Positions 8,500 to 18,557 of a stretch of DNA of 64,000 bases are shown piece after piece. The stretch covers positions 62,001 to 126,000 of the forward strand of contig NZ_LXFU01000046.1 of the NCBI RefSeq assembly GCF_001657485.1. Direction: 5' to 3'. Numbering within the stretch: position 1 is the stretch's first letter; every line of letters starts with the position of its first letter. A model generated the notes under the pieces. It saw nothing but the letters and a program-made list of their open reading frames with translations. It was not told where the DNA came from and ran no database searches. The translations under genes and the position numbers were made by a program. This DNA is from Rhizobium sp. WYCCWR10014 (GTDB lineage Bacteria; Pseudomonadota; Alphaproteobacteria; Rhizobiales; Rhizobiaceae).

Positions 8500-9591
8500 A
8501 TGAATATGAATGCAAGCGTTTCCATCAAGGATCTGTCCCTGAACTTCGGTGCGGTGAGCGTGCTGAAGGATCTCAATCTCGACATCAACGACGGCGAATT
8601 CCTGGTGCTGCTCGGCTCCTCCGGCTGCGGCAAGTCGACCTTGCTGAATTGCATCGCCGGCCTGCTCGACGCCTCGGAAGGGCAGATCTTCATCAAGGGC
8701 AAGAATGTTACCTGGGAAGAGCCGAAGGACCGCGGCATCGGCATGGTGTTCCAATCCTACGCGCTCTATCCGCAGATGACCGTCGAGAAGAACCTGTCCT
8801 TCGGTCTTCGCGTCGCCAAGGTGCCGCAGGCCGAGATCGACAAGCGGGTGGCGCGTGCCTCCGAAATCCTGCAGATACAGCCGCTCCTGAAGCGCAAGCC
8901 GGCCGAGCTCTCCGGCGGCCAGCGCCAGCGCGTGGCGATCGGCCGGGCACTGGTGCGCGATGTCGACGTCTTCCTGTTCGATGAGCCGCTGTCCAACCTC
9001 GACGCCAAACTCCGCTCGGAGCTGCGCGTCGAGATCAAGCGCCTGCACCAGTCGCTGAAGAATACGATGATCTACGTCACCCACGACCAGATCGAGGCGC
9101 TGACGCTCGCCGACCGCATCGCCATCATGAAGAGCGGCATCATCCAGCAGCTCGATGATCCGACGACGATCTACAACAGGCCGCGCAATCTGTTCGTTGC
9201 CGGCTTCATTGGCTCGCCGTCGATGAATTTCCTGCACGGCGAGCTGGTCAAATCAGGCGACGGCATTGCCTTTTTGGCCAACGGCGTCATTTTCTCGCTC
9301 GCTGCCTACGACGCTAGCGAGACGCTGCAGCCCGGCCGCAAAGTGGTGCTCGGCGTCCGCCCAGAACACATCAAAGTCAACGAGAATACCGGCGGCGAAG
9401 AACATGACGCCACCGTCGATATCGAGGAGCCGATGGGCGCGGACAATCTGCTGTGGCTGAAACATGCCGGTCACACGATGTCGGTACGTGTCAACGGCGC
9501 ACGCCGCTTCAACGTCGGAGCGAAGGTGAAGCTCAGCTTCGACATGACGGTCGCCTCGGTCTTCGATGCCGAAAGCGAGCTGCGTCTCTAG
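8500..9591 (+). CDS. Sugar ABC transporter ATP-binding protein (UgpC/MalK type)
   Basis: The 363-residue ATPase carries Walker A GSSGCGKST, the Q-loop VFQSYALYPQMTV, the signature LSGGQRQRV, Walker B VFLFDEPLSNLDAKLR and the switch histidine in YVTHDQ. The C-terminal third is a TOBE/OB regulatory domain as in MalK and UgpC (LGVRPEHIKV). It energises the importer formed with the two preceding permeases, and starts four bases after the second permease ends. Confidence 0.95.
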   Translation: MNMNASVSIKDLSLNFGAVSVLKDLNLDINDGEFLVLLGSSGCGKSTLLNCIAGLLDASEGQIFIKGKNVTWEEPKDRGIGMVFQSYALYPQMTVEKNLSFGLRVAKVPQAEIDKRVARASEILQIQPLLKRKPAELSGGQRQRVAIGRALVRDVDVFLFDEPLSNLDAKLRSELRVEIKRLHQSLKNTMIYVTHDQIEALTLADRIAIMKSGIIQQLDDPTTIYNRPRNLFVAGFIGSPSMNFLHGELVKSGDGIAFLANGVIFSLAAYDASETLQPGRKVVLGVRPEHIKVNENTGGEEHDATVDIEEPMGADNLLWLKHAGHTMSVRVNGARRFNVGAKVKLSFDMTVASVFDAESELRL

Positions 9592-9640
9592 AAGGTTCTG
9601 TGGGCTGGGCGAATTCGGCGAGAGGGCCAACCCCACCCTC

Positions 9641-9727
9641 CGTCATCCTCGGCCTTGTGCCGAGGATCCATGCCCGTGGCTGCTGGTGGATGCGGTGTGG
9701 ATCCTCGGGTCAAGCCCGAGGATGACG
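9641..9727. repeat. RIME-like intergenic element, copy 1
   Basis: Two palindromes lie back to back: CGTCATCCTCGGCCTTGTGC continuing to CGAGGATCC, then GGATCCTCGGGTCAAGCCCG ending in GAGGATGACG. The outer ends are inverse to each other. This double-palindrome layout matches the RIME family of rhizobial intergenic repeats. A second, more degenerate copy lies downstream in the same locus. It sits between the ATPase and beta-mannosidase genes and may act on mRNA stability. Confidence 0.75.
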
Positions 9728-9822
9728 AGAGCGAGGCGGGCAGAAGGAGCCCTGACGAACGACAACGACCGGACGACGACCAAACGCCGTCTCTTTCAAA
9801 ATCATAAATCGGAAACGATATC

Positions 9823-12282
9823 GTGACGCATCGATCAACTACTCCCAACATCGACCTTTCCGGTTCGTGGCAGCTTGCCTCCGTCGATGGCGAGATCCGC
9901 ACCGCGATCATCTTGCCGGGCGACGTGCACACCGCGCTCCACCGCGCAAGCCTGATCCCAGATCCCTATTTCGGCCGCAACGAGGAAAAGGTGCAGTGGG
10001 TCGCCGAACGCGAATGGGCGGTCGAGCGCAGCTTCACGCTTCAGGAGGTCGAGGGCGACTGGTATCTCGATATCGATTATCTCGACACGGTCGCCAGCGT
10101 CCACGTCAACGGCTTTCTGGCGCTCGAAGCCGACAACAGCTTCCGCCGCTACCGGCCTGATGTCTCCAGCATGCTGAAATCAGGCGACAACAGCATCCGC
10201 ATCGTCTTTGCCTCCAACGTCGCCGTCGGCGCTGCGCGACAGAAGCAACAGCCCTTCTACATCCCCTACAGCACCGGCAATTCGCCGATCCCCGACGGCA
10301 ACATGTTGCGCAAGCCGCAATGCCATTTCGGCTGGGACTGGAACATCGCCATTGCGCCGCTCGGCCTTTACGGGACGATCGCGCTGAAAAAGCTCGAAAC
10401 TGCGCGCATCGAACACGTCGTCACCCGCCAGACCCACAATAATGACGGCTCGGTCGATCTCAAAGTGACGGCGACGCTGTTTTCCAAAGGGCAAGACATT
10501 GCCCAGGTCTATTTTGACCTCGACGGCGAGCGCGTGCGCCTGGATGTTGGCGTCAATGGCGAGACCCATGTCAACCACCTGTTCCATATCGACAATCCGC
10601 GCCTCTGGTGGCCGTCTGGCAGCGGCGAGCAGGCGCTCTATAGGCTTTCTGTCGAATTGCCGACGGATGAGGTGTCCAAGCAGATCGGTCTTCGCACCGT
10701 CGAGCTGATCACCACGCCGGATGCGGCCGGCAGCCGCTTTGCCTTCAAGGTCAACGGCCGCGAGATCTTCTGCCGCGGCGCCAACTGGATCCCGGCCGAC
10801 GCACTGTTTTCGCTGTCTTCGCCAGAGAAGACCGAAGACCTGCTGCAATCGGCCAAAGCCGCCAACATGAACATGATCCGCGTCTGGGGCGGCGGCTTCT
10901 ATGAGCAGGATCATTTCTATGATCTCTGCGACCGGCTGGGCCTCATGGTCTGGCAGGACTTCATGTTCGCCTGCAATCTCTACCCCTCGACCGAGGACTT
11001 TCTCGACAATGTGACGATCGAGGTCGATTACCAAGTGCGCCGGCTGTCCTCGCATGCCTCGATCGTGCTCTGGTGCGGCGACAATGAGCTGGTTGGGGCG
11101 CTCACCTGGTTCGAGGAATCGAGGAAGGACCGCGACCGCTATCTCGTCTCCTATGATCGCCTCAACCGTACCATCGAGCAGGCGGTGAAGAACGCGCTGC
11201 CCGGCGCGCTCTGGTGGCCGTCGAGCCCGGCGTCCGGTTATCTCGATTTTGGCGATGCCTGGCATGCGGACGGATCGGGCGACATGCATTACTGGTCGGT
11301 CTGGCACGAGAACAAGTCGTTCGACAATTACCGTTCGGTGCGTCCACGCTTCTGCTCGGAATTCGGCTTCCAGTCCTACACCTCGCTGCCCGTGATCAGG
11401 ACCTATGCCGAGGAGAAGGACATGAACGTCGCTTCCCCCGTCATGGAGCTGCACCAGAAGAATGCCGGCGGCAACGAGCGCATCGCCGGCACGATGTTCC
11501 GTTATTTCCGCTTCCCCAAGGATTTTCCGAACTTCGTCTATCTCTCCCAGATCCAGCAGGGGCTGGCGATCAAGACGGCGGTGGAATACTGGCGGTCGCT
11601 CAAACCCCATTGCATGGGCACGATCTACTGGCAGCTCAACGACACCTGGCCGGTGGCCTCCTGGTCGAGCCTCGACTATGGCGGCCGCTGGAAGGCTATG
11701 CACTACCTCGTCAAGCGCTTCTTCCAGCCGGTCGCGGTCGCTGCCATTCCTTCCGATGACGGAAAGACGATCCGCTTCTCGCTGGTCAACGACACGCTTG
11801 CCGATGTCAGCGTTGATCTTGCCGTCTCGATCCTGACGGTAAAGGGCGAACGCCGGCACCTGAAGGACGTGCAGGCCGTGTGTTCGCCGGATGCGGCCGT
11901 CACTGCCACGAGCATCGACGTCTCCGATATTCCCGAGGGAACGCTGCTTGCCTGGCGCTTCACCGCGTCGAACGGCACGGGCGGTGCGGGGCATTACGTC
12001 AACGGCACCTACAAGGCGCTGGAGCTGGAGCCCGCGGGGCTTGCTGTCACCCACGAATATGTCGAGGAGAATGGCTCTGTCGACATCAATGTCACCGCGA
12101 AGGGACTTGCGCTTTTCGTGATGATCGAGACGGAGACGGACGGCAAATATTCCGACAACGCCTTCGATCTTGCGGCCGGCGAGAGCCGCCGCATCACCTT
12201 TACCCCGGCACGGCCGCTTGATCGCGGCGCGCTTCCGGAGTTCCGGTTCTACGACCTCTATTCCTGCCAGTCGGCGGATTGA
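9823..12282 (+). CDS. Beta-mannosidase, glycoside hydrolase family 2
   Basis: The 819-residue enzyme would remove terminal beta-mannose residues from manno-oligosaccharides in the cytoplasm; no signal peptide is seen. It has the N-terminal jelly-roll domain (DLSGSWQLAS, VQWVAEREWAVERSF), the immunoglobulin-like domain, and the TIM barrel with FCRGANWIPAD, the acid/base glutamate in VLWCGDNEL and the nucleophile glutamate in FCSEFGFQS. IYWQLNDTWPVASWSSLDY also fits the family. The start is a GTG beside the palindrome ACGATATCGT (9814-9823) with only a weak ribosome site. Its place after a complete ABC importer means the importer probably delivers its substrate. Confidence 0.92.
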   Translation: MTHRSTTPNIDLSGSWQLASVDGEIRTAIILPGDVHTALHRASLIPDPYFGRNEEKVQWVAEREWAVERSFTLQEVEGDWYLDIDYLDTVASVHVNGFLALEADNSFRRYRPDVSSMLKSGDNSIRIVFASNVAVGAARQKQQPFYIPYSTGNSPIPDGNMLRKPQCHFGWDWNIAIAPLGLYGTIALKKLETARIEHVVTRQTHNNDGSVDLKVTATLFSKGQDIAQVYFDLDGERVRLDVGVNGETHVNHLFHIDNPRLWWPSGSGEQALYRLSVELPTDEVSKQIGLRTVELITTPDAAGSRFAFKVNGREIFCRGANWIPADALFSLSSPEKTEDLLQSAKAANMNMIRVWGGGFYEQDHFYDLCDRLGLMVWQDFMFACNLYPSTEDFLDNVTIEVDYQVRRLSSHASIVLWCGDNELVGALTWFEESRKDRDRYLVSYDRLNRTIEQAVKNALPGALWWPSSPASGYLDFGDAWHADGSGDMHYWSVWHENKSFDNYRSVRPRFCSEFGFQSYTSLPVIRTYAEEKDMNVASPVMELHQKNAGGNERIAGTMFRYFRFPKDFPNFVYLSQIQQGLAIKTAVEYWRSLKPHCMGTIYWQLNDTWPVASWSSLDYGGRWKAMHYLVKRFFQPVAVAAIPSDDGKTIRFSLVNDTLADVSVDLAVSILTVKGERRHLKDVQAVCSPDAAVTATSIDVSDIPEGTLLAWRFTASNGTGGAGHYVNGTYKALELEPAGLAVTHEYVEENGSVDINVTAKGLALFVMIETETDGKYSDNAFDLAAGESRRITFTPARPLDRGALPEFRFYDLYSCQSAD

Positions 12283-12316
12283 TCCTGCAAGAATGGGCAC
12301 GAGGCCCAAGGAGAAC

Positions 12317-13081
12317 ATGATGACGAAACTTAGCTACCAGCTCTATAGCGCCCGCAACTTCCAGCCCTATTCGGCGATCTTCGAAAAGCTTGGCAAGGCT
12401 GGCTATGCCGAAGTCGAGGGCTTCGGCGGCATCTATGCCGATCTCGATGATGCCGGGCTGAAGAGCCTTCGCGCTGAGCTCGACAAGAATGGCCTGGTTA
12501 TGGCGAGCGGCCATTTCAGCCCCGATTTCCTCGAGAAGGAGGTCGAGAAGTCGCTGAACATTGCCAAGATCCTCGGCATGGATTCGATTTATGCGCCGCA
12601 TCTGGCGGCCGAGGAACGCCCGTCCGACGCTGCCGGCTGGGCTGCCTTCGGCAAGCGCCTGCAGGAGATCAGCAAGCCCTACAAGGCTGCCGGCTACGAA
12701 TTCGGCTGGCACAATCATGATTTCGAATTCTTCAAGCTGCAGGATGGCTCGCGGCCGATCGAGCACATCTTCGAAGGCGCGCCCGACATTTCCTGGGAAG
12801 CCGATATCGCCTGGGTTATCCGCGGCGGCGCCGATCCCTTCGCCTGGATCGAGAAGCTCGGACCGCGCATCACCGCTGTCCATGTCAAGGACATCGCACC
12901 GGCCGGCGAGGCGACGGATGAGAGCGGCTGGGCCGATGTCGGCCACGGCAAGGTCGAGTGGGCCAGGCTGATGACGGCGCTGCGCGCCACTAAGGCCAAG
13001 CACTACGTCGTCGAACACGACAACCCGAATGACATCGACCGCAATATCAGCCGCTCGATCGCATCCTTCCAGACCTACTGA
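12317..13081 (+). CDS. Sugar phosphate isomerase/epimerase, AP-endonuclease-2 fold
   Basis: The 254-residue protein belongs to the xylose-isomerase-like TIM barrel family (YQLYSARNFQPYSAIFEKLG, FGWHNHDFEF, ITAVHVKDI, YVVEHDNP), whose metal-binding His and Glu residues are present in those segments. Such proteins isomerise or epimerise sugars and often partner with Gfo/Idh oxidoreductases, as here. AAGGAGAA precedes two adjacent ATG codons and the first was taken; the longer open frame runs into the mannosidase gene in another frame. The exact substrate is not evident. Confidence 0.88.
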   Translation: MMTKLSYQLYSARNFQPYSAIFEKLGKAGYAEVEGFGGIYADLDDAGLKSLRAELDKNGLVMASGHFSPDFLEKEVEKSLNIAKILGMDSIYAPHLAAEERPSDAAGWAAFGKRLQEISKPYKAAGYEFGWHNHDFEFFKLQDGSRPIEHIFEGAPDISWEADIAWVIRGGADPFAWIEKLGPRITAVHVKDIAPAGEATDESGWADVGHGKVEWARLMTALRATKAKHYVVEHDNPNDIDRNISRSIASFQTY

Positions 13082-13090
13082 GGCTTCATC

Positions 13091-14224
13091 ATGACCAGGG
13101 AACTTGGCGTCGGCATCATCGGATGCGGCAACATCTCCACCACTTACTTCTCACTGGCACCGCTCTTCAAGGGGCTGAAGGTGCTGGCCTGCGCCGATAT
13201 CAACGCGCAGGCGGCCGAGGCGCGCGCCAAGGAATATGGCGTCAAAGCGCAGACGATCGACGAGCTTCTCGTCAATGACGAGATCGACGTCGTCGTCAAC
13301 CTGACGATCCCGGATGCGCATTTCCGGGTATCGAAGGCGATCCTCGAGGCCGGAAAACACGTCTATTCCGAAAAGCCGCTGGTGCTTTCACTTGAAGAGG
13401 GCGAGGAGCTTCGCCGCATCGCCAAGCAGAAGAACCTTGCCGTCGGCTGCGCGCCGGATACCTTCCTCGGCGGCGCGCATCAGCTTGCCCGCAAGTTCAT
13501 CGATGATGGCGGCGTCGGCCGGGTGACTTCGGGCGCCTGCTACGTGATGAGCCCCGGCATGGAGATGTGGCATCCCAACCCGGATTTCTTCTTCCTGCCG
13601 GGCGGCGGCCCGATCCTCGATCTCGGCCCTTATTACATCGCCAACCTGATCAACCTGATCGGCCCGGTCAAACGTGTCGGCGGCATGACCTCGATGGCGT
13701 CGCCGACCCGCACCATCACCAGCCAGCCGCGCAACGGTGAGATCATTCCGGTCAAGACGCCAACGACCATCCAGGCGCTGCTCGAATTCGTCAACGGCGC
13801 CACGGTGACGCTGACGGCGAGCTGGGATGTGTGGTCGCACCGCCATGCCAATATGGAGCTCTACGGCACCGACGGTTCGCTCTACGTGCCGGATCCGAAC
13901 TTCTTCGGCGGCACCGTCGAGGCAAGCGGCCGCGACAAGGACATCAAGCCGCTCGATGCCTGGGAGCATCCATTCGGCAAGATCAACCAGGAAAGCCCGA
14001 ACGGGTCGCGCGCCAATTACCGCACCGCCGGGCTTGCCGACATGGCGATGTCGCTGATCGAGGGCCGCGATGCGCGCTGCTCGCTCGACCGCACGCTGCA
14101 CGGCGTCGACGTCATGACCTCGATCCTGAAGTCGGGCGAAGAGGGCCGTTTCATCGACCTGACCACGACCTGCACGCAGCCGGCCGCCCTCGGCATCGAA
14201 GAAGCGCAGGCGCTTTTGAAGTGA
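13091..14224 (+). CDS. Gfo/Idh/MocA-family oxidoreductase
   Basis: The 377-residue protein has an N-terminal Rossmann fold (LGVGIIGCGNISTTY, residues 3-17), the family's EKP motif (YSEKPLVL) and the C-terminal alpha/beta domain. It would oxidise or reduce a sugar or cyclitol with NAD(P). It follows the isomerase gene after nine bases, and such pairs commonly interconvert a keto-sugar during uptake of unusual sugars. The substrate is presumed to derive from the imported glycoside. Confidence 0.9.
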   Translation: MTRELGVGIIGCGNISTTYFSLAPLFKGLKVLACADINAQAAEARAKEYGVKAQTIDELLVNDEIDVVVNLTIPDAHFRVSKAILEAGKHVYSEKPLVLSLEEGEELRRIAKQKNLAVGCAPDTFLGGAHQLARKFIDDGGVGRVTSGACYVMSPGMEMWHPNPDFFFLPGGGPILDLGPYYIANLINLIGPVKRVGGMTSMASPTRTITSQPRNGEIIPVKTPTTIQALLEFVNGATVTLTASWDVWSHRHANMELYGTDGSLYVPDPNFFGGTVEASGRDKDIKPLDAWEHPFGKINQESPNGSRANYRTAGLADMAMSLIEGRDARCSLDRTLHGVDVMTSILKSGEEGRFIDLTTTCTQPAALGIEEAQALLK

Positions 14225-14273
14225 TAAGAAGATGCCCGGGATCCCACTGGATCGCTAGGCATCCCGCCAGAAC

Positions 14274-14345
14274 CGTCATCCTCGGCCTTGTGCCGAGGAT
14301 CTGCAAACAGGATGGCAGATGCCCGGCACAGGGCCGAGCATGACG
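14274..14345. repeat. RIME-like intergenic element, copy 2 (degenerate)
   Basis: The first palindrome CGTCATCCTCGGCCTTGTGC with CGAGGATC is nearly identical to the copy at 9641, while the second (GGGCCGAGCATGACG) has diverged and lost part of its symmetry. It fills the gap between the oxidoreductase and the aldo/keto reductase genes. Confidence 0.65.
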
Positions 14346-14377
14346 ACTAGACAGATATTTTTATCAAGGAGAGTCTC

Positions 14378-15409
<1,032 letters not shown>

Positions 15410-15416
15410 TCATGTC

Positions 15417-15447
15417 AGGCCCGGAGGCAAGTCTTCCGGGCCTTTTT
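15417..15447 (+). terminator. Rho-independent terminator after the aldo/keto reductase gene
   Basis: AGGCCCGGA, a nine-base loop and TCCGGGCCT form a nine-pair GC-rich stem followed directly by TTTTT. It should end the importer/mannosidase transcript and uncouple the GH43 gene behind it. Confidence 0.88.
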
Positions 15448-15451
15448 CTGC

Positions 15452-15504
15452 TATAATCTGATGTACGTACAGCAAAAAGCACGCCGGTCGGAGGAGACCC
15501 TGTC
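15452..15504 (+). promoter_or_regulatory. Promoter/operator candidate for the GH43 gene
   Basis: The stretch between the terminator and the GH43 start contains the perfect ten-base palindrome TGTACGTACA centred on CG, an AT-rich CTATAATCTG just upstream of it, and a strong Shine-Dalgarno GGAGGAG. A CG-centred palindrome fits a LacI-family operator, so the regulator of the upstream operon may also act here. This is inference. Confidence 0.35.
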
Positions 15505-17118
15505 ATGATCCGCAATCCCATTCTACCGGGGTTCAACCCCGATCCGTCGATCTGCCGCGTCGGCGCGGATTATTACATCGCCACCTCGACCTTCGAATGG
15601 TATCCCGGCGTGCAGATTCATCATTCGCGCGACCTGGTGAACTGGACGCTGGTACGCCGGCCGCTGGAGCGGAGGTCGCAGCTCGACATGCGCGGCAATC
15701 CTGATAGTTGCGGCATCTGGGCGCCGTGCCTGTCCTATGCCGACGGGCAGTTCTGGCTGGTCTATACCGACGTCAAGCGCTACGACGGCAATTTCAAGGA
15801 TGCGCCGAACTACATCGTCACGGCACCCACGATCGAGGCCGAATGGTCCGAGCCGGTCTATGTCAATTCCTCCGGCTTCGATCCTTCGCTCTTCCACGAC
15901 GATGACGGCCGTAAGTGGTTCGTCAACATGCAGTGGAACCACCGGACCGAAAGTTATGGCGGCTCGCCGAAATCGCCGGCCTTCGACGGCATCCTGCTGC
16001 AGGAATGGGATCCGGCGGCAAAGGCGTTGAGGGGGCCGATCAAGAACATCTTCGCAGGCAGCCCGCTCGGCCTCGTCGAAGGCCCGCATCTCTTCAAGCG
16101 CAATGGCTGGTATTATCTGACCACCGCCGAGGGCGGCACCGGCTACGACCATGCCGTCACCATGGCGCGGTCGCGAAAGATCGACGGACCCTATGAGATG
16201 CATCCGAACATGCATCTCATCACCTCCAAGGATCATCCGGGCGCGGTGCTGCAGCGGGCAGGGCATGGCCAATATGTCGAAACGCCGGAAGGCGAGGCCT
16301 ATCACACCCATCTTTGCGGCCGGCCGCTGCCGCCAAAGCGCCGCTGCACGCTGGGCCGCGAGACATCCTTACAGAAATGCGTCTGGCGCGACGATGACTG
16401 GCTCTATCTTGAAAACGGCACCTCAGTGCCGGATGTCGATGTGCCGGGCCTCTTTGGCGCGGTGCCGGTGGAAAAGCCGATGCGCAGCGAATACAACTTC
16501 GACGGCGGCACATTGCCCGCCGATTTCCAATGGCTGCGCACGCCCGAGCCCGAGCGCATCTTCAACCTGACGGATCGTGCGGGCCATTTGCGCCTGATTG
16601 CGCGCGAAAGCATTGGCTCCTGGTTTGAGCAGTCGCTGGTCGCCCGCCGCCAGGAACATCACAGTTTCCGCGCCGAAACCGTGATCGAGTTCTCGCCCGA
16701 CACCTATCAGCAGGTGGCGGGGCTGACGCATTATTACAACCGCCACAAGTTCCACGCGGTTGCCGTAACGCTGCACGAAACACTCGGCCGCTGCGTGACG
16801 ATCCTCTCCTGCAACGGCGACTACCCGAACGGACGCCTCAGCTTTCCCGCCGAAAGCGGCGTGGCGATCGCCGCGGAGGGCCGCGTCCAGCTCGCCATGG
16901 AAATCCGCGAGAACGACCTGCAATTCTTCTGGCAGACAGAAGGCAAGGGCGCCTGGCAGCCGATCGGCCCGGTGCTCGATGCCGGTGTGATTTCCGACGA
17001 GGGCGGACGCGGCGAACACGGCTCCTTCACCGGCGCTTTTGCCGGCGTGTTTGCCTTCGATACATCGGGCCGGGCAAAGGCCGCGGATTTCGACTGGTTC
17101 AACTACGACGAGCTGTAG
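15505..17118 (+). CDS. xynB: Beta-xylosidase, glycoside hydrolase family 43
   Basis: The 537-residue enzyme resembles the two-domain XynB group of GH43. The five-bladed propeller has the catalytic base Asp in NPILPGFNPDPS (near residue 14), the pKa-modulating Asp in SSGFDPSLFHDDDG and the acid Glu in LVEGPHLF. A C-terminal beta-sandwich of about 200 residues follows, as in Bacillus XynB. It would release xylose, and perhaps arabinose, from short oligosaccharides in the cytoplasm; no signal peptide is present. It is cut off from the mannosidase operon by a terminator but belongs to the same locus. Confidence 0.9.
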   Translation: MIRNPILPGFNPDPSICRVGADYYIATSTFEWYPGVQIHHSRDLVNWTLVRRPLERRSQLDMRGNPDSCGIWAPCLSYADGQFWLVYTDVKRYDGNFKDAPNYIVTAPTIEAEWSEPVYVNSSGFDPSLFHDDDGRKWFVNMQWNHRTESYGGSPKSPAFDGILLQEWDPAAKALRGPIKNIFAGSPLGLVEGPHLFKRNGWYYLTTAEGGTGYDHAVTMARSRKIDGPYEMHPNMHLITSKDHPGAVLQRAGHGQYVETPEGEAYHTHLCGRPLPPKRRCTLGRETSLQKCVWRDDDWLYLENGTSVPDVDVPGLFGAVPVEKPMRSEYNFDGGTLPADFQWLRTPEPERIFNLTDRAGHLRLIARESIGSWFEQSLVARRQEHHSFRAETVIEFSPDTYQQVAGLTHYYNRHKFHAVAVTLHETLGRCVTILSCNGDYPNGRLSFPAESGVAIAAEGRVQLAMEIRENDLQFFWQTEGKGAWQPIGPVLDAGVISDEGGRGEHGSFTGAFAGVFAFDTSGRAKAADFDWFNYDEL

Positions 17119-17179
17119 GGGGGCACCCTGGTCCTTTTCATCCCTACGGGCGGAAAGAGCCAAGGTGCGGAAGGAACGC

Positions 17180-17207
17180 AAAAAAGAAAGCCGGCACAGG
17201 GCCGGCT
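17180..17207 (-). terminator. Rho-independent terminator on the minus strand
   Basis: Read on the minus strand, AGCCGGC, a five-base loop and GCCGGCT form a seven-pair stem followed by TTCTTTTTT. No annotated gene on that strand ends nearby, so it implies an unrecognised minus-strand transcript from the right. Confidence 0.7.
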
Positions 17208-17560
17208 AAGACGAACGCGGCTGAACAGGGGATACTGGCCGGTTCCAAGCACTTCGTGACTGAACAATAACTTTCACTACATGCCGAGGCAGCAAAAATG
17301 GGGCGCAACGAGAACACCCGAGACGGCTCCGCAAAGGGGTGGGCGGCGGGGCGGATGCCGGTGCTGGCCTCGGTTCTCTTATCGGGCACGAATATCACCG
17401 GATGATGACATCTGAAACCAGCTGCCGCCTTTCTTTTCGCCGGCGAGGTCGGCTTCCTCGCGAAGTCCCGATGCCGGCTATCTCACCTGCGCCAGGGGGC
17501 GCCTAAGCCAGCGGGCCAACTGTGTTAGCAGTACGCGAATGCAGTGTTCATGCGCTTAAG
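17180..17560 (-). ncRNA. Candidate non-coding RNA, family not recognised
   Basis: A good minus-strand terminator sits at the left end of a 350-base stretch without credible coding sequence. The stretch contains GC-rich self-complementary segments, for example GCGCC/GGCGC near 17495. I looked for tmRNA tag codons, the RNase P conserved core and SRP RNA motifs and did not find them. The 5' end is a guess. It could also be a long leader or simply spacer with a stray hairpin. Confidence 0.3.
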
Positions 17561-17630
17561 GATGTTAAAGCGTTACAAAGGGACTATATAGCGGGCCGAA
17601 GTAACTTCCAAGAATCCGCAAGAGTACCGC

Positions 17631-18557
17631 ATGGCCCCCATCATTTCCGTTCAGAACCTCACCAAGACCTACTCCAATGGGTTCGAGGCCCTGAAGGGCA
17701 TCAATCTCGACGTCGAAAAGGGTGAGATCCTGGCGTTGCTCGGGCCGAACGGCGCCGGCAAGACGACGCTGATTTCGATCATCTGCGGCATCGCAAATCC
17801 GAGCGGCGGCCGGGTACTGGTCGCAGGCCACGACGTCGTGAAGGATTTCCGCGCCACCCGCGGGATGATCGGGCTGGTGCCGCAGGAGCTCACCACCGAT
17901 CAGTTCGAGACGGTGTTCAATACAGTGAGCTTTTCGCGCGGGCTGCACGGCAAGAAAGCCAATCCTGCGCATATCGAGAAGGTGCTGCGCGCGCTGTCGC
18001 TCTGGGACAAGAAGGACAATATGCTGCGCCAGCTCTCCGGCGGGATGAAGCGACGGGTGCTGATAGCAAAGGCGCTCTCCCATGAGCCGGATATCCTTTT
18101 CCTCGACGAGCCGACCGCCGGCGTCGATGTGACGTTGCGCAAGGACATGTGGCATGTCGTCGAAGAGCTTCGAGCCTCCGGCGTCACCATCATCCTGACC
18201 ACCCATTATATCGAAGAGGCCGAGGAAATCGCCGACCGCGTCGGTGTCATCAACGGCGGCAAGTTGCTGCTCGTCGAGGACAAGGCAGCGCTGATGGCCA
18301 AACTCGGCCGCAAGCAGCTCATCCTCGATCTCACCGAACCGCTGAGCCGCCTGCCGGATTGTTTTGCCGGCAATGGACTGACGCTCGAAGCGGACGGCAA
18401 CCGGCTGACCTATGATTTCGACACTGGCAACGAGCAGGAAAGCATTGCGGCACTGCTGACCCGGCTCGGCGAGAACAATATCCATTTCAAGGATCTCTCG
18501 ACGCGGCAAAGCTCGCTCGAGGACATCTTTGTGGCGCTGGTGGGAGCGGAAAAATGA
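17631..18557 (+). CDS. ABC-2 type exporter, ATP-binding protein
   Basis: The 308-residue ATPase has Walker A GPNGAGKTT, signature LSGGMKRRV, Walker B ILFLDEPTAGVD and the switch His in LTTHYIEEAEEIADR, all typical of the YadG/NodI branch of drug or polysaccharide exporters. Its last codons overlap the start of the permease gene by four bases. The pair probably exports a small molecule or lipid-linked compound; the cargo is not evident. Confidence 0.92.
   Translation: MAPIISVQNLTKTYSNGFEALKGINLDVEKGEILALLGPNGAGKTTLISIICGIANPSGGRVLVAGHDVVKDFRATRGMIGLVPQELTTDQFETVFNTVSFSRGLHGKKANPAHIEKVLRALSLWDKKDNMLRQLSGGMKRRVLIAKALSHEPDILFLDEPTAGVDVTLRKDMWHVVEELRASGVTIILTTHYIEEAEEIADRVGVINGGKLLLVEDKAALMAKLGRKQLILDLTEPLSRLPDCFAGNGLTLEADGNRLTYDFDTGNEQESIAALLTRLGENNIHFKDLSTRQSSLEDIFVALVGAEK

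Larger units (their letters stand above)
17119..17630. other. Structured intergenic region with minus-strand terminator
   Basis: No convincing protein gene is present in these 512 bases. The left part holds a minus-strand terminator and the middle is rich in GC hairpins, both described as a possible small RNA. Near the right end CTATAT (17584-17589) resembles an alphaproteobacterial -10 box for the ABC exporter genes, but no matching -35 was found at normal spacing. Confidence 0.5.

Noticed and set aside
10180..12318. 712-codon minus-strand frame opposite the beta-mannosidase
   Set aside because: Antisense shadow of a GH2 enzyme with both catalytic glutamates identified; the frame shows only low-complexity charged sequence.
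17144..17398. 84-codon minus-strand frame near the orphan terminator
   Set aside because: It reads straight through the terminator hairpin and has no domain or ribosome site; a non-coding transcript explains the region better.
17208..17560. tmRNA, RNase P RNA or SRP RNA identity for the structured region
   Set aside because: The ANDN-type tag codons, the GAGGAAAGTCC core and the SRP GGAA-loop motif were sought and not found.
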